From a virus, in the IMG/VR virus record IMGVR_UViG_3300036985_005954, positions 1 to 32,254 of that record: a DNA stretch of 32,254 nt; one strand, written 5' to 3'. The notes under the pieces were generated by a model. The model was not told the origin of the DNA and searched no databases. It saw only the letters and a program-made list of their open reading frames with translations. Shown here in pieces: positions 1-7,133 of the stretch. A program made the translations under genes and the position numbers. Position 1 is the first letter of the stretch. The number at the start of each line of letters is the position of its first letter.

Positions 1-1288
1 TGGTTACAAAGTGGCCGTAGCTTTCTCCGCTGAAAACCTGCTAAGTGTTGCTAAAACAATAAGAAAAATGTTTAAAAATGAAGTTATTATTTGTGCTGAT
101 AACGATAGTTACAGGGAAATTAATATAGGTTTAGAGAAGGCTAGCGATGCTGCGCAAGAAATAAAATGTAAGGTAGTTTATCCTGTGTTTAAAGACGTTT
201 CTACGTCTCCAACTGATTTTAATGATCTATACACCCTGGAGGGATCTGATGCGGTTAGAAAAATCTTTCTCAACGCTGGAGTAATAACAAATGAATATAT
301 ATTTGAATTTCTAAATAGAACTTTTCAGAGAGCAGAACCTATAATGGCTCCATGGTTAGATAGCGGAACAATAAACATGTTGTTTGCCAAACCAGGAGTT
401 GGAAAATCTTTACTAGCATTGCATATCGCATATGCAATAATTTCAGGCAAAGGAATGAAAGCACTAGAATGGGAAGTTAAACAACCAAATGTAGTGCTAT
501 ATTTAGAAGGAGAACTGCGAGGAGAGTCTATACAAAAAGACTTTATTTGTATTGCGCAAGGTGAGGTAAGTTATTCAGTAGGAAGAAATCTAAGTATAAG
601 TACTCTAGACGATGTAAAGGATGATAATGTAGATATTGGTAATGTTATTTGGCAGGACAGAATAGACGGTATTATCAGCATGAGGAAGCCAAAGCTAATT
701 ATTATCGACAATATTTTAACCTTTGTCAGGAGTGGTAAAACCAATGAAGTAGAGTTTTGGAATAGAATTACTAACTGGACGCGTACACATACACGTACCG
801 GAACAAGCTTTTTATTTATCCATCACGAATCAAAACATGGTAATGCTTCGTATGGTACAAGTGCTATAGAAAACAGTATGTCCACAATTATATCTCTTAG
901 CAAAGTAGCGGAAGAAGAAGACGAAGAGGACGAGCAAATAAACGCTGAGAAAAATCCAAACAACATTTCTACTTCGTTCGTGCTTGAGTATAAAAAAACA
1001 AGATATACAGATAAATTACCAGCTTTAACGGTAACAATAAAAACATCGTTCGACAAGAAAAGCACAACGCTTACGGCTGAACCATTCAAGAAATCATTAA
1101 AGCTTTTAATTATAGAGATATTTAATGCCCAGGCTATATCGTACAAAGAAATTCAATACGCTTTATTGTCGTCAGGAATTAAAAAACCTCCAGGAATTCC
1201 CTATATTTCAAGAGTTTTACACAAGGCCTACAAAGATGGATTAATTACCAGAGCTTTATGCCCGTGGGAAAAATTTAAAACAACTTAA
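1..1288 (+). CDS. Primase-helicase, C-terminal part (gene starts at 31524)
   Basis: Continuation of the gene cut by the record ends; the whole product is 672 residues. Numbering on the full protein, the second Toprim motif (ADND) lies near 276-279. It is followed by a RepA-like replicative helicase ATPase with Walker A AKPGVGKS (about 373-380), Walker B LIIIDN (about 476-481) and an FIHHESK sensor-like motif. A glutamate-rich insert sits near 555. The C-terminal 75 residues look like a winged helix (ISYKEIQYAL...YISRVLHKAYKDGLI) and could be the origin-binding domain. The GTG at base 11 is an internal Val codon, not a start. The P4 alpha protein is a functional analogue combining primase, helicase and iteron binding. 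A 56-residue membrane ORF follows after 15 bases. Confidence 0.9.
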   Translation, partial: GYKVAVAFSAENLLSVAKTIRKMFKNEVIICADNDSYREINIGLEKASDAAQEIKCKVVYPVFKDVSTSPTDFNDLYTLEGSDAVRKIFLNAGVITNEYIFEFLNRTFQRAEPIMAPWLDSGTINMLFAKPGVGKSLLALHIAYAIISGKGMKALEWEVKQPNVVLYLEGELRGESIQKDFICIAQGEVSYSVGRNLSISTLDDVKDDNVDIGNVIWQDRIDGIISMRKPKLIIIDNILTFVRSGKTNEVEFWNRITNWTRTHTRTGTSFLFIHHESKHGNASYGTSAIENSMSTIISLSKVAEEEDEEDEQINAEKNPNNISTSFVLEYKKTRYTDKLPALTVTIKTSFDKKSTTLTAEPFKKSLKLLIIEIFNAQAISYKEIQYALLSSGIKKPPGIPYISRVLHKAYKDGLITRALCPWEKFKTT

Positions 1289-1303
1289 AAACAGGAGTAA
1301 AAA

Positions 1304-1474
1304 ATGATCGCAGCAATAAAATTATTCTTTTCTATTATATTATTTATTACATTTCTATTTATCTCGAGAACTTTTAGAAACACAGTAATAGTTATTGTAT
1401 GTCTGGTTATATGCTGTTTTTCCCTTGGATTAGACGGTTATTTAATGAGAATATTGAACAATATCCCAAGCTAA
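1304..1474 (+). CDS. Small two-helix membrane protein, unknown
   Basis: A 56-residue ORF with a good ribosome site (CAGGAG, about 8 bases before ATG), directly after the primase-helicase. It is almost entirely hydrophobic: one segment over about residues 4-20 and a second over about 26-45, separated by SRTFRNT. This two-helix layout could suit a small holin or an inner-membrane modulator, but no family is recognised. It is one of several tiny membrane proteins in the early operon. Confidence 0.6.
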   Translation: MIAAIKLFFSIILFITFLFISRTFRNTVIVIVCLVICCFSLGLDGYLMRILNNIPS

Positions 1475-1484
1475 TCTTTTTTGT

Positions 1485-1523
1485 AACAAACTACTTGACA
1501 AGAGATATTAAGTACAATATATT
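1485..1523 (+). promoter_or_regulatory. Early promoter P1 with repeated upstream element
   Basis: TTGACA at 1495-1500, a 17-base spacer and TATATT at 1518-1523 form a good sigma70-type promoter ahead of the gene at 1568. The 16 bases 1485-1500 (AACAAACTACTTGACA) recur exactly at 3547-3562 over a second promoter, so the two units may share a regulator. Confidence 0.7.
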
Positions 1524-1567
1524 GCCAATACAGTATTGAAACATTAATAAAACAAAGGAGAATTAAA

Positions 1568-2110
1568 ATGTCATTTGCACAGCAAAGTTGTTCAGAAACA
1601 CTAAGAAAAATGTCTTTTGATCTTATGTCAGAAAAGCATACTTTTAGAAAGAAAATAGCAGAAGTGGCAGAAAAGTACTTTTTCCCTAACGGAGTAAAGT
1701 TACAATATAAAGACTTACCGCTTTTATTAAGACTAGAGCTTACAGCTTTTTATATAGACTATAGAAGAGAAACCCTAGATACTTCCGAAGCTTTAATAAA
1801 AACACTTGCATTGCTACGCGCTATAATCATTACAAACGAAAACCCTATAAGCGATTTAGATGTTGCTAATGTTATCGTATGTGCCGAGAGTGTAATGAGA
1901 GAGTTTGATTGTGACATATCTGAGTATCTAGATGAGGAATTAGAAAAGATAAGTGATGGTTATTGCGGTATATGCGATAGTAAGTTAGAAGGAGCTATTG
2001 ATGACGATTTGACAATGAGAGAGATAATGAGAAATTTTAAAATACTAAACAGGATATGCGATAAAAGGGATGCTAGAAAATGTAGTATAGGCAGGGCGGA
2101 GGAAACATGA
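1568..2110 (+). CDS. Early protein, unknown (180 aa)
   Basis: First gene after promoter P1, with AAAGGAG ending 8 bases before ATG. The 180-residue product appears soluble and largely helical, with an acidic second half (about residues 110-150) and a cysteine cluster (CGICDSKLE, about 136-144) too small to be a confident zinc site. Its stop overlaps the next start as ATGA, which suggests translational coupling with the small membrane ORF that follows. I recognise no family. Confidence 0.75.
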   Translation: MSFAQQSCSETLRKMSFDLMSEKHTFRKKIAEVAEKYFFPNGVKLQYKDLPLLLRLELTAFYIDYRRETLDTSEALIKTLALLRAIIITNENPISDLDVANVIVCAESVMREFDCDISEYLDEELEKISDGYCGICDSKLEGAIDDDLTMREIMRNFKILNRICDKRDARKCSIGRAEET

Positions 2111-2217
2111 ATACTTTTGAAGTTAGAATAGCTATTGCCATGGCAATCATTATTACATCTGCTATCGTGCTTTCAATAATAAAATGTGCAAAGCAAATAA
2201 AGACGGATAAAAAATAA
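2107..2217 (+). CDS. Tiny single-pass membrane protein
   Basis: A 36-residue ORF coupled to the preceding gene by an ATGA overlap, with GGAGGAAAC just upstream. One hydrophobic segment (about residues 7-25, AIAMAIIITSAIVLSII) is followed by a short Lys-rich tail (KCAKQIKTDKK), predicting a cytoplasmic C terminus. Function unknown. The coupling and ribosome site argue that it is real. Confidence 0.6.
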   Translation: MNTFEVRIAIAMAIIITSAIVLSIIKCAKQIKTDKK

Positions 2218-2236
2218 AACAAAAGGAGACAAATAA

Positions 2237-2455
2237 ATGTTAATACTAACGAGAAAGATTGGACAAAAAATACTTATTGGGGATGATGTACAAGTAACTC
2301 TTTTAAGTATAAGCGGTAATCAAGTAAGGATGGGGTTAGATGCCCCAAGGGAAGTAAGCATACATCGGGAGGAAATTTATAATAGAATAAAATCACAAAC
2401 AGAAGAAGAGAGGATTGACTATGAAAGAAGTATACGGCACAACAGTACTAGCTAA
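2237..2455 (+). CDS. csrA: CsrA/RsmA-family translational regulator
   Basis: A 72-residue protein carrying the full CsrA core: [17 protein letters not shown] at the N terminus, [18 protein letters not shown] in the middle, and a charged variable tail. Arg6 in strand 1 and the VSIHREEI arginine, which contact RNA in characterised CsrA, are both present. Family members bind GGA in mRNA leaders as dimers and block or remodel translation. In gammaproteobacteria the host copy controls metabolism, motility and, in Legionella, the replicative-transmissive switch. Strong ribosome site AAAAGGAGACAAATAA before ATG. It overlaps the next gene by 35 bases. A phage copy could either redirect host mRNAs or regulate phage transcripts. 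The family call is secure; the target is unknown. Confidence 0.95.
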   Translation: MLILTRKIGQKILIGDDVQVTLLSISGNQVRMGLDAPREVSIHREEIYNRIKSQTEEERIDYERSIRHNSTS

Positions 2456-2651
2456 GATGATGAGCGTTTCGGTTACTAGAGTATATCAGTTTGTCTACAA
2501 CAATAGATTTACGCCTGATTACATAGTTAAAACAAAAAACGGTAGAAACTGTTATTTTTTTAACAAAGAAACGATAGATAAAATTGTGCGTAGATATGAG
2601 AAAAGTAAAGATAAAGCTCGCCACACAAACAGCAAAGTAAAATTTACTTAA
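2421..2651 (+). CDS. Small helix-turn-helix DNA-binding protein, excisionase/MerR-like
   Basis: A 76-residue basic protein starting at ATG 2421; the frame opens at TTG 2415, but ATG has the better spacing from GAGAGGATT. The N-terminal 35 residues ([24 protein letters not shown]) read as a helix-turn-helix of the winged, excisionase-like kind, followed by a YFFNKETID segment typical of the wing, then a Lys/Arg-rich tail. It starts inside csrA, so the two are co-translated. It may be a transcriptional regulator or an architectural protein. No integrase is present for it to serve as a true excisionase. Confidence 0.7.
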   Translation: MKEVYGTTVLAKMMSVSVTRVYQFVYNNRFTPDYIVKTKNGRNCYFFNKETIDKIVRRYEKSKDKARHTNSKVKFT

Positions 2652-2669
2652 TAAAAAGAGGATAGAAAA

Positions 2670-2882
2670 ATGAACACAGACTTATTAACAAATACTATGA
2701 AGAATGTTTGCCAAGCTATAGAAGGCGCTATTGCCAGCCATTTAGCCAGTAGAATTAGCGGAATATATTTATCTGAGCTTGGGATAGAAACTAATAACCG
2801 CCAAGAGCTCGGATCAACAGGTTTTGACATAACAATTAGATTTGAGGTTATTACTACAGATAAAAAAGAAGAGGATAAATAA
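2670..2882 (+). CDS. Early protein, unknown (70 aa)
   Basis: A 70-residue ORF with AAAGAGGATAG ahead of ATG. It appears soluble, with a helical first half (MKNVCQAIEGAIASHLASRIS) and a likely beta second half (FDITIRFEVITTD), ending in a charged KKEEDK tail. The stop is followed by the next ATG after one base. No recognised family. Confidence 0.65.
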   Translation: MNTDLLTNTMKNVCQAIEGAIASHLASRISGIYLSELGIETNNRQELGSTGFDITIRFEVITTDKKEEDK

Positions 2883-2883
2883 A

Positions 2884-3276
2884 ATGAAATATCATTATGT
2901 TGTTTTTTGTACGGCAGTAGGAGAACACCAGGACTTGCTAGGAATATATCACGCTACTCAAGCTCTAAGCAATAAGCTAAATGAATGTAAAGAGAAAGAT
3001 TTTGCAAAGTGCTTCTCTGCATTTTCAATCGTTAATGGAGACATGGACAATGAGTCTTTACGAGAGTTTGAAGAACAGATTCTCGCCTTTTGCGATATAA
3101 TAGTTCCAAATGATGAAGCAATTGATATTAACGTCTTAGTAAAAAAGATAAACGAAGAGGCTTCTATTTATCAGAAGAAGTTTAGCGGTAAAATATCTTA
3201 TAGTTTTAGAATGGATTATAGTGAAGATACGCCATTAAAGAAAAAGACCAAAAAGATAGGTAACAAAACATGTTAA
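2884..3276 (+). CDS. Early protein, unknown (130 aa)
   Basis: The start is ATG 2884, just after the preceding stop and behind AAGAGGATAAATAAA; the longer open frame upstream lies inside the previous gene. The 130-residue product begins with a beta-like segment (KYHYVVFCTAVG), has an acidic middle and a Lys-rich C terminus (PLKKKTKKIGNK). Function unknown. It overlaps the next gene by 7 bases. Confidence 0.7.
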   Translation: MKYHYVVFCTAVGEHQDLLGIYHATQALSNKLNECKEKDFAKCFSAFSIVNGDMDNESLREFEEQILAFCDIIVPNDEAIDINVLVKKINEEASIYQKKFSGKISYSFRMDYSEDTPLKKKTKKIGNKTC

Positions 3277-3479
3277 TATTCAAGCGCGTTCTTACTTTTA
3301 TGATGCTATATATAGTATGTTATGCGTTATTTTATGTTTTTTTCACCGTGTTATATGAAGTGTTATTTGAAAAAGAAAATTTGGATTATATCAGCTCGCG
3401 ATTATGGATTTGCTCCAACTACCAGAAAAGATTTGATGATTCATATATAAAAGAGGATAAAAAAGATGAATATATTTAA
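3270..3479 (+). CDS. Small membrane protein, unknown
   Basis: A 69-residue ORF beginning inside the end of the preceding gene. One long hydrophobic segment (about residues 7-32, VLTFMMLYIVCYALFYVFF) is followed by a polar, charged C-terminal half ending KEDKKDEYI. It could be an inner-membrane anchor, a superinfection-immunity factor or a lysis protein; nothing distinguishes these. Confidence 0.65.
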   Translation: MLIFKRVLTFMMLYIVCYALFYVFFTVLYEVLFEKENLDYISSRLWICSNYQKRFDDSYIKEDKKDEYI

Positions 3480-3573
3480 GGCAAAAAGCTATCTCACCGT
3501 AGGAGATACGATGAATAAGAGCAAAAAAATAATTGCTATTTATCGCAACAAACTACTTGACATGAAAGAGTAA
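3466..3573 (+). CDS. Possible 35-residue ORF over promoter P2
   Basis: ATG 3466 has a good ribosome site (AAGAGGATAAAAAAG) and opens a 35-codon frame, overlapping the end of the previous gene by 14 bases. The product is basic (FKAKSYLTVGDTMNKSKK). Its last codons coincide with the repeated AACAAACTACTTGACA promoter element, so the end of the frame may be fortuitous. Low to moderate confidence. Confidence 0.4.
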   Translation: MNIFKAKSYLTVGDTMNKSKKIIAIYRNKLLDMKE

Positions 3574-3584
3574 ATATATATACT
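3547..3584 (+). promoter_or_regulatory. Early promoter P2
   Basis: TTGACA at 3557-3562, a 16-base spacer and TATACT at 3579-3584, with the same 16-base upstream element as P1 (exact copy at 3547-3562). It would drive the gene at 3625 and the units downstream. Confidence 0.7.
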
Positions 3585-3624
3585 ATGCTTGTACACAGTT
3601 AAACATTAGCCATAGGAGGTTAAA

Positions 3625-3798
3625 ATGATAGATCAAAACAATGAATATTTTTATCAGACAGCAGAAGACCTGGAAGCTTTAAGAACGGCAGATAGCCCAG
3701 AAGAGCGAAATAACATTATCGATCACTCGATGTATAATCTTATAATATACAAAAATCTATCCAGAGGATTTTTGCCGATAGATTTGATAGGTATATAA
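3625..3798 (+). CDS. Early protein, unknown (57 aa)
   Basis: First gene after promoter P2, with one of the strongest ribosome sites in the window (ATAGGAGGTTAAA). The 57-residue product is acidic in its first half (EDLEALRTADSPEERNNI) and more hydrophobic at the end. No motif or family recognised. Its position suggests high early expression. Confidence 0.65.
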   Translation: MIDQNNEYFYQTAEDLEALRTADSPEERNNIIDHSMYNLIIYKNLSRGFLPIDLIGI

Positions 3799-3829
3799 CA
3801 ATTTCATTAAAATAATAAGGAGATAAAAA

Positions 3830-4129
3830 ATGAAGCGTTTTAAATTATATTTGATTGGTTTATTGCTAAGAAAGTTAACTAAAATTAGGATTATGATTTT
3901 GCAAGAATATTCTGTTGGTGGTCAGCAGGTTCTGAATGCGTTAACCAATGCTGTTTGTTATCTCACAAAGATGCAGTCTAGGGTATCTAGTTATGACGAA
4001 ACAAAGATTAGAAATGGCAACAAGGAAGCTAATAGATATATTTTAAAAGACTATGGTGTTGTTCCAACCCCTAGAAAATCTTTAAGGATCAACAGATATA
4101 TCGATACAATGACAACTATAATGTACTAA
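3830..4129 (+). CDS. Basic early protein, unknown (99 aa)
   Basis: ATG follows AAGGAGATAAAAA. The 99-residue product is strongly basic, with an amphipathic N-terminal helix (FKLYLIGLLLRKLTKIRI) that could lie on a membrane or bind nucleic acid, and a C-terminal RKSLRINRYID stretch. No family recognised. It precedes the Lcl variable protein by 25 bases and is probably in the same transcript. Confidence 0.65.
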   Translation: MKRFKLYLIGLLLRKLTKIRIMILQEYSVGGQQVLNALTNAVCYLTKMQSRVSSYDETKIRNGNKEANRYILKDYGVVPTPRKSLRINRYIDTMTTIMY

Positions 4130-4154
4130 TAAATAATTAAATGAGGGTATAAAC

Positions 4155-5210
4155 ATGAAGGATGACTTAGTTAAAATAAACAAACATGAAAAAAGAATAT
4201 GCTTTATAGAGAAAAGAATAGACAAAATAGTAGAGTTTATTTGTTTGCTAAAAAAGTTTCCGATAATTAGAGAGTTTATTGGAGAGAAAGACTTGCTAGA
4301 CGATACTTGTACTGAAAACAAAAAGTCTAATAATTATACGCTTAAACAAAAATTATTAGATTTAAATGAGATTGTATACATGGTAGAAAATGGACTAGTG
4401 CCAGAACAACATAGTAAATATATTGTAGATACAGCCATAAGCATCTCTTTGTCTATAACGAATGATTTAAACCATGTTATAGCCATAGACTCTAGCGGAA
4501 AATTTTCGTCTGCTAAGCATTCTCTCTCTGTGGGAGAGCAATATGGAGGAGGGACGGTATTTTGTGTTGGAGATTCTCCAGACGTAAGCAAATATTCTAT
4601 CTATGGATCTGGGTCTTGCGGTTTGATAATGGCAAACGAGGATCAGGTTAATTTTGATTCAAATCGTAAGCATGGTGTGACTTGGTCTAGTGAATATAAA
4701 GAGACAGGAGCCTTATCATACGATGATGGAGCAGCAAACACCGCAGCCATTATAGCTGTACACCCTAAAGACAATCCAGACAACAACGCAGCCTGGTTAT
4801 GTCATAGTTATCGAGGTGGAGACTACGAAGACTGGTATTTACCATCCAAAAACGAATTAAACAAAATGTATTTGTTTGCTAAAGCCAATAATTTAATTGG
4901 CAAAAACTTGGATGATGACAATGTATGTTGGAGCTCTACCGAGCATTCGGACCGCAACACTCGCGCGTGTATCCAGCACTTCATTGACGGGCATCAGGGC
5001 GACTTCAATAAGGATCACTTTCTGGGCGTACGTGCTGTTCGGGCTTTTAGCTTTGATAAATGTAAGCGGTATTGGAGCTCTACCGAGTACCACGGCAGCT
5101 ACGGCGACGCGTGGAATCAGCACTTTAGTAGTGGTAGTCAGCGTAACTACAATAAGATTTACGGTTACTTCGGTGCGCGTGCCGTTCGGGCTTTTAGCTT
5201 ATTAAAATAA
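4155..5210 (+). CDS. Lcl/DUF1566-domain protein with tandem variable-region-like C terminus
   Basis: A 351-residue protein. Residues 1-115 are helical and charged, probably coiled coil. Residues about 120-258 form a DUF1566/Lcl-type C-type-lectin-like domain (GGTVFCVGD, GLIMANED, AAWLCHSYRGGDYEDWYLPSKNELNKM). The C terminus holds two tandem copies of one module, about residues 259-300 and 307-349, each beginning WSSTE and ending RAVRAFS, with the residues between strongly different. This is the architecture of diversity-generating-retroelement target proteins, where the final module is rewritten to change ligand binding. The tail is visibly GC-richer (about 53% in copy 2) than the AT-rich genome. 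No signal peptide. It sits in the early operon rather than with the tail genes, so it may not be a receptor-binding tail protein. Confidence 0.8.
   Translation: MKDDLVKINKHEKRICFIEKRIDKIVEFICLLKKFPIIREFIGEKDLLDDTCTENKKSNNYTLKQKLLDLNEIVYMVENGLVPEQHSKYIVDTAISISLSITNDLNHVIAIDSSGKFSSAKHSLSVGEQYGGGTVFCVGDSPDVSKYSIYGSGSCGLIMANEDQVNFDSNRKHGVTWSSEYKETGALSYDDGAANTAAIIAVHPKDNPDNNAAWLCHSYRGGDYEDWYLPSKNELNKMYLFAKANNLIGKNLDDDNVCWSSTEHSDRNTRACIQHFIDGHQGDFNKDHFLGVRAVRAFSFDKCKRYWSSTEYHGSYGDAWNQHFSSGSQRNYNKIYGYFGARAVRAFSLLK
4929..5053 (+). repeat. Variable-region-like repeat, copy 1
   Basis: Encodes WSSTE...RAVRAFS. It shares its first 15 bases (WSSTE codons) and a 17-base end (GTTCGGGCTTTTAGCTT) with copy 2; the middle is highly divergent. 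Four of the seven codons after WSSTE end in C. It is one codon shorter than copy 2 after the NK pair. Confidence 0.7.
5073..5200 (+). repeat. Variable-region-like repeat, copy 2
   Basis: Encodes the last module of the Lcl protein. All seven codons between WSSTE and the conserved Ala end in C, and later variable codons end in C or T. This is the pattern expected if AAC and AAT template codons had their adenines randomised. Conserved framework codons (WSSTE, QHF, NK, RAVRAF) match copy 1. No adenine-rich template copy is found elsewhere in the window. Confidence 0.7.
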
Positions 5211-5262
5211 TGAAAACATATAGAATGCTTTAGATAAATTATAATATAAAAGAGGAGAAAAA

Positions 5263-5826
5263 ATGAAAAATGAAATTACAGAAGAGGTAAAAAAGCAAAT
5301 AAAGTTAGTTACCGAAGGAGTAAAAAGACTATCTGATAGTAATTTTGACTATAAATCTACTCTAGAAGACGTGTTTTTTTCTGCCCTGGGTAATACAATT
5401 ACCATGGGCGCTAAACTTGACCGAGTTTTAAATTTTGTTGTGGACGACCATGGCAACAACCTATTATTATTTTTCTATCTACATGGGCTTCCAGGCACTG
5501 TTCATAGATTGATAGATTTCTCATCAGCAGATTGTATAAAACACATAAACAACGCAGGAGATAGCATTCTATCGCTAGCTGTATTATTCGACAATAGATA
5601 CATTGTGGAAAAGATATACCACTGTCTAGTGTCAGAAGACGAGGGCGTAAAGACAGGAACAGACAAGTACCTTTCGGAAGAGTTTCTGAGATATAACGTA
5701 GCTGGAAATAGACCAATTGATTATATCCTTACAAGATACTTTCCTGATATATACAATCCATATAAACCAAAAAAAAGATACTTTCCTGATGATATATACA
5801 AATCATATAAACCAGAAACGAGATAA
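5263..5826 (+). CDS. Ankyrin-repeat-like protein
   Basis: A 187-residue protein preceded by AGAGGAGAAAA. About three degenerate ankyrin-like units can be read: DDHGNNLLLFFYLHGLPGTV (about 61-80), NNAGDSILSLAVLFDNRYIV (about 96-115) and NVAGNRPIDYILTRY (about 145-160), each with the N..G/AG-x-x-x-L pattern followed by paired helices. Ankyrin proteins usually mediate protein binding and are common effectors in intracellular bacteria and their phages. The C terminus contains a short tandem duplication (RYFPD-IYNPYKP then RYFPDDIYKSYKP). No signal peptide. The family call is by pattern only; the partner is unknown. Confidence 0.6.
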   Translation: MKNEITEEVKKQIKLVTEGVKRLSDSNFDYKSTLEDVFFSALGNTITMGAKLDRVLNFVVDDHGNNLLLFFYLHGLPGTVHRLIDFSSADCIKHINNAGDSILSLAVLFDNRYIVEKIYHCLVSEDEGVKTGTDKYLSEEFLRYNVAGNRPIDYILTRYFPDIYNPYKPKKRYFPDDIYKSYKPETR

Positions 5827-5829
5827 GAG

Positions 5830-6039
5830 ATGAAAAAAATGGAATCTTTATATGAAAAAGTGATTCGTTTTGTTAATACCGAAGGGTTTAGAGTGCATAA
5901 AATATCTAGGCTATTAAAAATAAGTAAATGGGCAGTGTATTCTAAAATTTATAAAGCAAATCTTGAAGGAAAAATAGATAGATGTGTTCTTAAAAGATAT
6001 AGAGATATGTCTGCTCTACCAATCCATAGAATGATATAA
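5830..6039 (+). CDS. Small helix-turn-helix protein
   Basis: A 69-residue basic protein starting three bases after the previous stop. Residues about 12-45 (VNTEGFRVHKISRLLKISKWAVYSKIYKAN) have the spacing of a helix-turn-helix with a sigma-like or MarR-like recognition helix. It resembles in layout the small gene at 29565. Probably a DNA-binding early regulator; the target is unknown. Confidence 0.6.
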   Translation: MKKMESLYEKVIRFVNTEGFRVHKISRLLKISKWAVYSKIYKANLEGKIDRCVLKRYRDMSALPIHRMI

Positions 6040-6062
6040 AAAAATAAAAAGAGGATAAAAAA

Positions 6063-6953
6063 ATGAGTGAAATGAAATTAAGAGGTAAAAAACCAGATTT
6101 AATACAAAAGAGACTGAAGCTGTTAATGTATGGAGCAGCAAGCACAGGAAAGACTACAGCGGCATTATCTTTCCCTAGCCCATATCTAATAGACACAGAA
6201 AGAGGAGCCGAACATAGCCAATACAAGGAACTTCTAGACAAGCAAAATGGAGCTATATTTCAGTCTGATGACTTCGATGAGATTGTTAGTGAAGTACGCA
6301 CTTTATTATGTACTTCCCATGATTATAAAACATTAATTATAGACCCGATCACTCCGGTGTGGACTAATATATTAGAAAACGCAGAGACTTCAGTAGGATC
6401 GTCGTTTAACAAGCATTATGGGGTTGCCAATAAAAATATAAAATATCTAATATCTATGCTGTACAAGTTAGATATGAATGTTATCTTGACAGCTCACTCC
6501 AAGGATGTTTACGCAAAAAGCGGTGAGATTTCCGGCGCTACATACGACGGGTATAAAAAACTTGATTATATATTTGATCTTGCCCTAGAGATAAGAAAAG
6601 AGAAACAGAGTAAGGATCGTATAGCTAAGGTTGTTAAAACAAGGATATCAACCTTTACTGAAGACGAAGAATTTATTTTTAAATACGATACATTAGCATC
6701 TAAATATGGTAAAGACATTATGGAGAAGAAATACGAAGCCATGGAAACCATAACCGTTGAGCAAATAAAAGCGTTAGGAATACTTTTGATGGACAATCAA
6801 ATTTCTGATGAAAAAATATCATGCATGTTAGAAAAGAGTGGTGCTTCTAAGATTGAAGAGCTTGACAGCGTATACGCGCAAAAATGCATAGATAGACTAT
6901 CTATTTTAAAAAATAAAAAGTGTACAATTGTTGATGAAGACGTTTATATGTAG
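6063..6953 (+). CDS. Sak4-like RecA-fold ATPase / single-strand annealing recombinase
   Basis: A 296-residue protein with Walker A GAASTGKT (residues 24-31), an LIDTERGA motif after the P-loop, Walker B TLIID (90-94) and a sensor-like VILTAHSKD (about 140-148). This matches the AAA_24/Sak4 group of phage RecA-like ATPases, which promote single-strand annealing with a phage SSB. The SSB-like gene two places downstream supports the assignment. The last 80 residues form a helical extension (VEQIKALGILLMDNQISDEKI). Ribosome site AAAGAGGATAAAAAA. The family is fairly secure; recombination rather than replication loading is inferred. Confidence 0.85.
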   Translation: MSEMKLRGKKPDLIQKRLKLLMYGAASTGKTTAALSFPSPYLIDTERGAEHSQYKELLDKQNGAIFQSDDFDEIVSEVRTLLCTSHDYKTLIIDPITPVWTNILENAETSVGSSFNKHYGVANKNIKYLISMLYKLDMNVILTAHSKDVYAKSGEISGATYDGYKKLDYIFDLALEIRKEKQSKDRIAKVVKTRISTFTEDEEFIFKYDTLASKYGKDIMEKKYEAMETITVEQIKALGILLMDNQISDEKISCMLEKSGASKIEELDSVYAQKCIDRLSILKNKKCTIVDEDVYM

Positions 6954-6963
6954 GGCATACAAT

Positions 6964-7104
6964 ATGAAAATTATAAATAAAGTGAAAGATTATTTGGCTG
7001 CAGTGACAATAGAAGATGCGATAATGCTTCTAGCGATCATTGTATTCTCTGTAGCTCCTATATGTGTAGTAGCTGCAATGGTTTTGAATAAAATTTTTAG
7101 TTGA
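6964..7104 (+). CDS. Tiny membrane protein, unknown
   Basis: A 46-residue ORF starting 10 bases after the Sak4-like gene; its ribosome site is weak (TAGGGCATACAAT). One hydrophobic helix covers about residues 17-42 (AIMLLAIIVFSVAPICVVAAMV) with charged residues before it, predicting a single-pass protein with a positively charged N-terminal side. Function unknown. Confidence 0.5.
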   Translation: MKIINKVKDYLAAVTIEDAIMLLAIIVFSVAPICVVAAMVLNKIFS

Positions 7105-7133
7105 TCTAAAACAATAAATAAATAGGAGACAAT

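Noticed and set aside
2421-2651. Excisionase as evidence of a temperate integrating phage
   Set aside because: The fold is shared with many small regulators, and no integrase or attachment site is recognisable.
4929-5053. Copy 1 as the template repeat for copy 2
   Set aside because: A template should be A at the variable positions; copy 1 is not A-rich and differs from copy 2 at non-A positions.
4893-5205. Overlapping frames on both strands across the variable-region repeats
   Set aside because: They are open only because the segment is GC-rich and repetitive; the Lcl frame explains the sequence and they lack ribosome sites.
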